DNA of 64,000 nucleotides from Pelagibacter sp052048135 (GTDB lineage Bacteria > Pseudomonadota > Alphaproteobacteria > Pelagibacterales > Pelagibacteraceae). The number at the start of each line of letters is the position of its first letter. The first letter of the stretch is position 1. Shown here one piece after another: positions 62,002 to 64,000 of the stretch. The notes beneath the pieces were generated by a model that was given only the letters and a program-made list of their open reading frames with translations, searched no databases and was not told where the DNA came from. A program made the translations under genes and the position numbers. Location: positions 124,001-188,000 of the forward strand of contig NZ_JBNAIM010000002.1 of assembly GCF_052048135.1 (NCBI RefSeq), written 5' to 3'.

Positions 62002-62964
62002 ATGAGCAAGATATCTTTAATTGGAGCAGGCCAAATTGGCGGAACTCTCGCACACTTAATTGGAATAAAAGAATTAGTTAATGAAGTAGTTTTATTTGAT
62101 GTGGCTAGTGGGATAGCAAAAGGTAAAGCTCTTGATATTGCTCAGTCATCATCAGTTGACGGTTTCAATGTTAAGTTTTCAGGAACTGATGATTACAAAG
62201 ATATTAAAGGCTCAGATGTAATAATTATCACAGCTGGAGTACCAAGAAAACCTGGAATGAGTAGAGACGACTTACTTGGAATTAATTTAAAAATAATTAA
62301 ACAAGTTGCTGAGGGAATAAAACAAAATGCTCCAGATGCATTTGTAATATGTATTACTAATCCTTTAGATGTAATGGTAATGGCGTTTCAAAAATTTTCC
62401 GGTCTTTCTCCAAACAAAGTTGTAGGAATGGCTGGTATATTAGATAGTTCAAGATTTAAATTATTTTTGTCGGAAGAGTTTAATGTTCCAGTAAGAGAAA
62501 TAGAGGCAATGGTAATGGGTGGACATGGTGACACAATGGTTCCGTTGCCGAGATTTACAAAAGTTTCTGGAAAACCTTTGTTAGACATGGTTAAAGAAGG
62601 AAAAATTTCTCAAAAAAGATTGGAAGAAATAAACCAAAGAACAAGAGATGGAGGAGCTGAAATTGTTAAATTTTTGGAAAAAGGTTCAGCTTTCTATGCA
62701 CCAGCAGCTTCAGGAGTTGAGATGGCTAAAGCTTATCTAAAAGATGAAAAAAAAATGCTTCCATGTGCTGCTTACTTGAATGGAGAATATGGAATTAAAG
62801 ATATTTATGCCGGTGTTCCAATTATTGTAGGTAAAAATGGTGTTGAAAAAATTGAAGAAATAAATTTAGATGAGAAAGAAAAATCTGAATTTCTTCACTC
62901 TGTCGAAGCTGTAAAAAAACTTTGGGAAGCAGCGTCTAATATAGATACAGATTTAGCTAAATAA
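62002..62964 (+). CDS. mdh: Malate dehydrogenase (LDH-like type)
   Basis: 320 residues. SLIGAGQIGGTLAHLIGIKE binds NAD; ITAGVPRKPGMSRDDLLGIN, ITNPLDVMVMAFQK and MVMGGHGDTMVPLPRF (catalytic His) are clear; the substrate loop has RKPGMSR, the alphaproteobacterial malate form. AAGGAG lies just before ATG. Shares one base with sucC (TAATG). Confidence 0.98.
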   Translation: MSKISLIGAGQIGGTLAHLIGIKELVNEVVLFDVASGIAKGKALDIAQSSSVDGFNVKFSGTDDYKDIKGSDVIIITAGVPRKPGMSRDDLLGINLKIIKQVAEGIKQNAPDAFVICITNPLDVMVMAFQKFSGLSPNKVVGMAGILDSSRFKLFLSEEFNVPVREIEAMVMGGHGDTMVPLPRFTKVSGKPLLDMVKEGKISQKRLEEINQRTRDGGAEIVKFLEKGSAFYAPAASGVEMAKAYLKDEKKMLPCAAYLNGEYGIKDIYAGVPIIVGKNGVEKIEEINLDEKEKSEFLHSVEAVKKLWEAASNIDTDLAK

Positions 62965-64000
62965 TGAACATACACGAGCATCAAGCTAAACAAATTTTGA
63001 AACAATTTGGTGCGGTTGTACCGGAGGGAGTATTTGGTTTCACTGTTGAAGAACTTTTAGAAAAATGCAAATCATTAAAAACAGACAAATATGTTTTAAA
63101 GGCTCAAATCCATGCAGGTGGCAGAGGAAAAGCTGGTGGTGTAAAAATTTTAGATAATTTAAATGAATTAGAAAAATCAGCAAAAGAACTTCTAGGAAAA
63201 AAATTAATTACTCATCAAACTGGTCCAGAAGGAAGAGAAGTAAAAAGACTATATGTTGAAGTATCATCAAACATCGAAAAAGAATTTTACTTATCTTGTT
63301 TGGTAGATAGAGCTACTTCAAAAATTGCATTTATTACTAGCGATCAAGGAGGAATGGATATTGAGGAGGTAGCCGTTAGATCTCCAGATAAAATTTTGAC
63401 AACTAAAGTTGAGTTAAATGAAGAAATTTCAAACGAAGACTGTGAAAAAATAATTAAAATTTTTAATTTAGAAGGTAGTTCTAAAAATGAAGCAATTTCT
63501 CTAATTAAATCAATCTACACAATGTTTATTAAGACAGATGCAAATATGGTTGAAATAAATCCACTAATATTAACTAAAGAAAAAAAAATTGTTTGTTTAG
63601 ATGCAAAAGTTAATTTTGATAGCAATGCTTTGTTTAGACATCCGGAAATTTTAGAACTTAGAGACTTAAATGAGGAAGATCCAGCAGAAATTGAGGCAAG
63701 TAAACACGATTTAGCTTATATAAAATTAGATGGAAGTATTGGTTGTATGGTCAATGGTGCAGGACTAGCTATGGCAACAATGGATATAATTAAGTTATAT
63801 GGCGAAGAACCAGCTAATTTTTTAGATGTTGGAGGAGGAGCTTCAAAAGAAAAAGTTTCAGCTGCTTTTAAGATAATTTTGTCAGACAAAAGCGTAAAGG
63901 GAATATTAATAAATATTTTTGGAGGGATTATGAGATGTGATGTTCTTGCCCAAGGTGTTGTTGATGCAGCAAAAGAAATTAATATTAGTGCACCACTTGT
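62964..64000 (+). CDS. sucC: Succinyl-CoA synthetase beta subunit (cut by window edge)
   Basis: First 345 codons; the 3' end is outside the window. ATP-grasp domain: MNIHEHQAKQILKQFGAVVP, LKAQIHAGGRGKAGGVKI, GPEGREVKRLYVEVSS, and the CoA-binding domain with DGSIGCMVNGAGLAMATMD, ANFLDVGGGASKE and INIFGGIMRCDVLAQGV. The short ADP/GTP-forming TCA enzyme pairs with SucD, expected just beyond the edge. Translation is coupled to mdh by TAATG. Confidence 0.97.
   Translation, partial: MNIHEHQAKQILKQFGAVVPEGVFGFTVEELLEKCKSLKTDKYVLKAQIHAGGRGKAGGVKILDNLNELEKSAKELLGKKLITHQTGPEGREVKRLYVEVSSNIEKEFYLSCLVDRATSKIAFITSDQGGMDIEEVAVRSPDKILTTKVELNEEISNEDCEKIIKIFNLEGSSKNEAISLIKSIYTMFIKTDANMVEINPLILTKEKKIVCLDAKVNFDSNALFRHPEILELRDLNEEDPAEIEASKHDLAYIKLDGSIGCMVNGAGLAMATMDIIKLYGEEPANFLDVGGGASKEKVSAAFKIILSDKSVKGILINIFGGIMRCDVLAQGVVDAAKEINISAPL

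Noticed and set aside
1..64000. CRISPR array, prophage, transposase, integrase or toxin-antitoxin genes
   Set aside because: I looked on both strands for spaced repeats and for matching protein motifs and found none.

Overview
The window looks like a piece of the chromosome of a SAR11-clade alphaproteobacterium (Pelagibacterales). The evidence is very A+T-rich DNA, many one- and four-base gene overlaps, almost no spacer DNA, and a typical SAR11 gene repertoire: DMSP demethylase DmdA, TRAP transport, small sodium-symporter pairs, DUF2794 next to YciB, an IalB-family protein and a PsiE-family protein. I see no tRNA, rRNA, CRISPR array, insertion sequence, prophage or integrase. No stretch above 300 bases lacks a gene; the largest gaps are 24972-25140 (169 b) and 44540-44700 (161 b), and both hold predicted RNA structure.

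Layout. 1-8.5 kb, mostly minus strand: a heparinase II/III-like gene cut by the left edge, rpe, a YggT-like protein, a two-gene sodium:solute symporter ending in a clear terminator, acetyl-CoA synthetase with a lysine-rich N-terminus, an EVE-domain protein and tsaD. 8.6-13 kb, plus strand: hemC, hemD, an MscS-type channel, YggT, folD and two small membrane proteins. 13-20 kb: a PQQ-type sugar dehydrogenase and an SDR without the usual catalytic Tyr (minus). These face a six-gene plus-strand operon with a photolyase-related protein, an ABM-like protein, a 42-residue DUF2256 protein, a glutamine amidotransferase, an HMA-like secreted protein and a small membrane protein. A second photolyase homologue with its FAD domain at the N-terminus lies on the opposite strand. 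20-25 kb: argG, ialB-like, an aldo/keto reductase, a BI-1 family protein, DUF2794, yciB, hspQ.

25-29.8 kb is a cytochrome c maturation operon (ccmC-D-E-F-G-H) followed by a PagL-like lipid A deacylase. 29.8-40.3 kb looks like a 2-hydroxy/2-oxo acid module: two tandem FMN alpha-hydroxyacid oxidases, a PLP aminotransferase, a GlcD-like flavoprotein, a D-2-hydroxyacid dehydrogenase, a TRAP transporter and an amidase. 40.3-42.8 kb holds small or poorly known membrane and secreted proteins.

42.8-64 kb is core metabolism. ftsY and dapF (minus) diverge from a co-directional run of 19 genes: ffh (behind a three-hairpin leader), rpsP, trmD, rplS, leuCDB, a DMSP demethylation cluster (dmdC-like, dmdB-like, alpha/beta hydrolase, dmdA), asd, sdhCDAB, mmsA, mdh and sucC (cut by the right edge). 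The DMSP genes sit between leuB and asd, which are often neighbours in other alphaproteobacteria. MmsA, SDH, MDH and succinyl-CoA synthetase would carry C3 and C4 products into and around the TCA cycle.

No clearly new multigene system stands out. The best leads are the ffh leader RNA, a pseudoknot-capable inverted repeat before ccmC, an SdhD without any histidine, the light-associated gene group, and the hydrolase inside the DMSP cluster. All family assignments come from motif recognition by eye; no database search was run.
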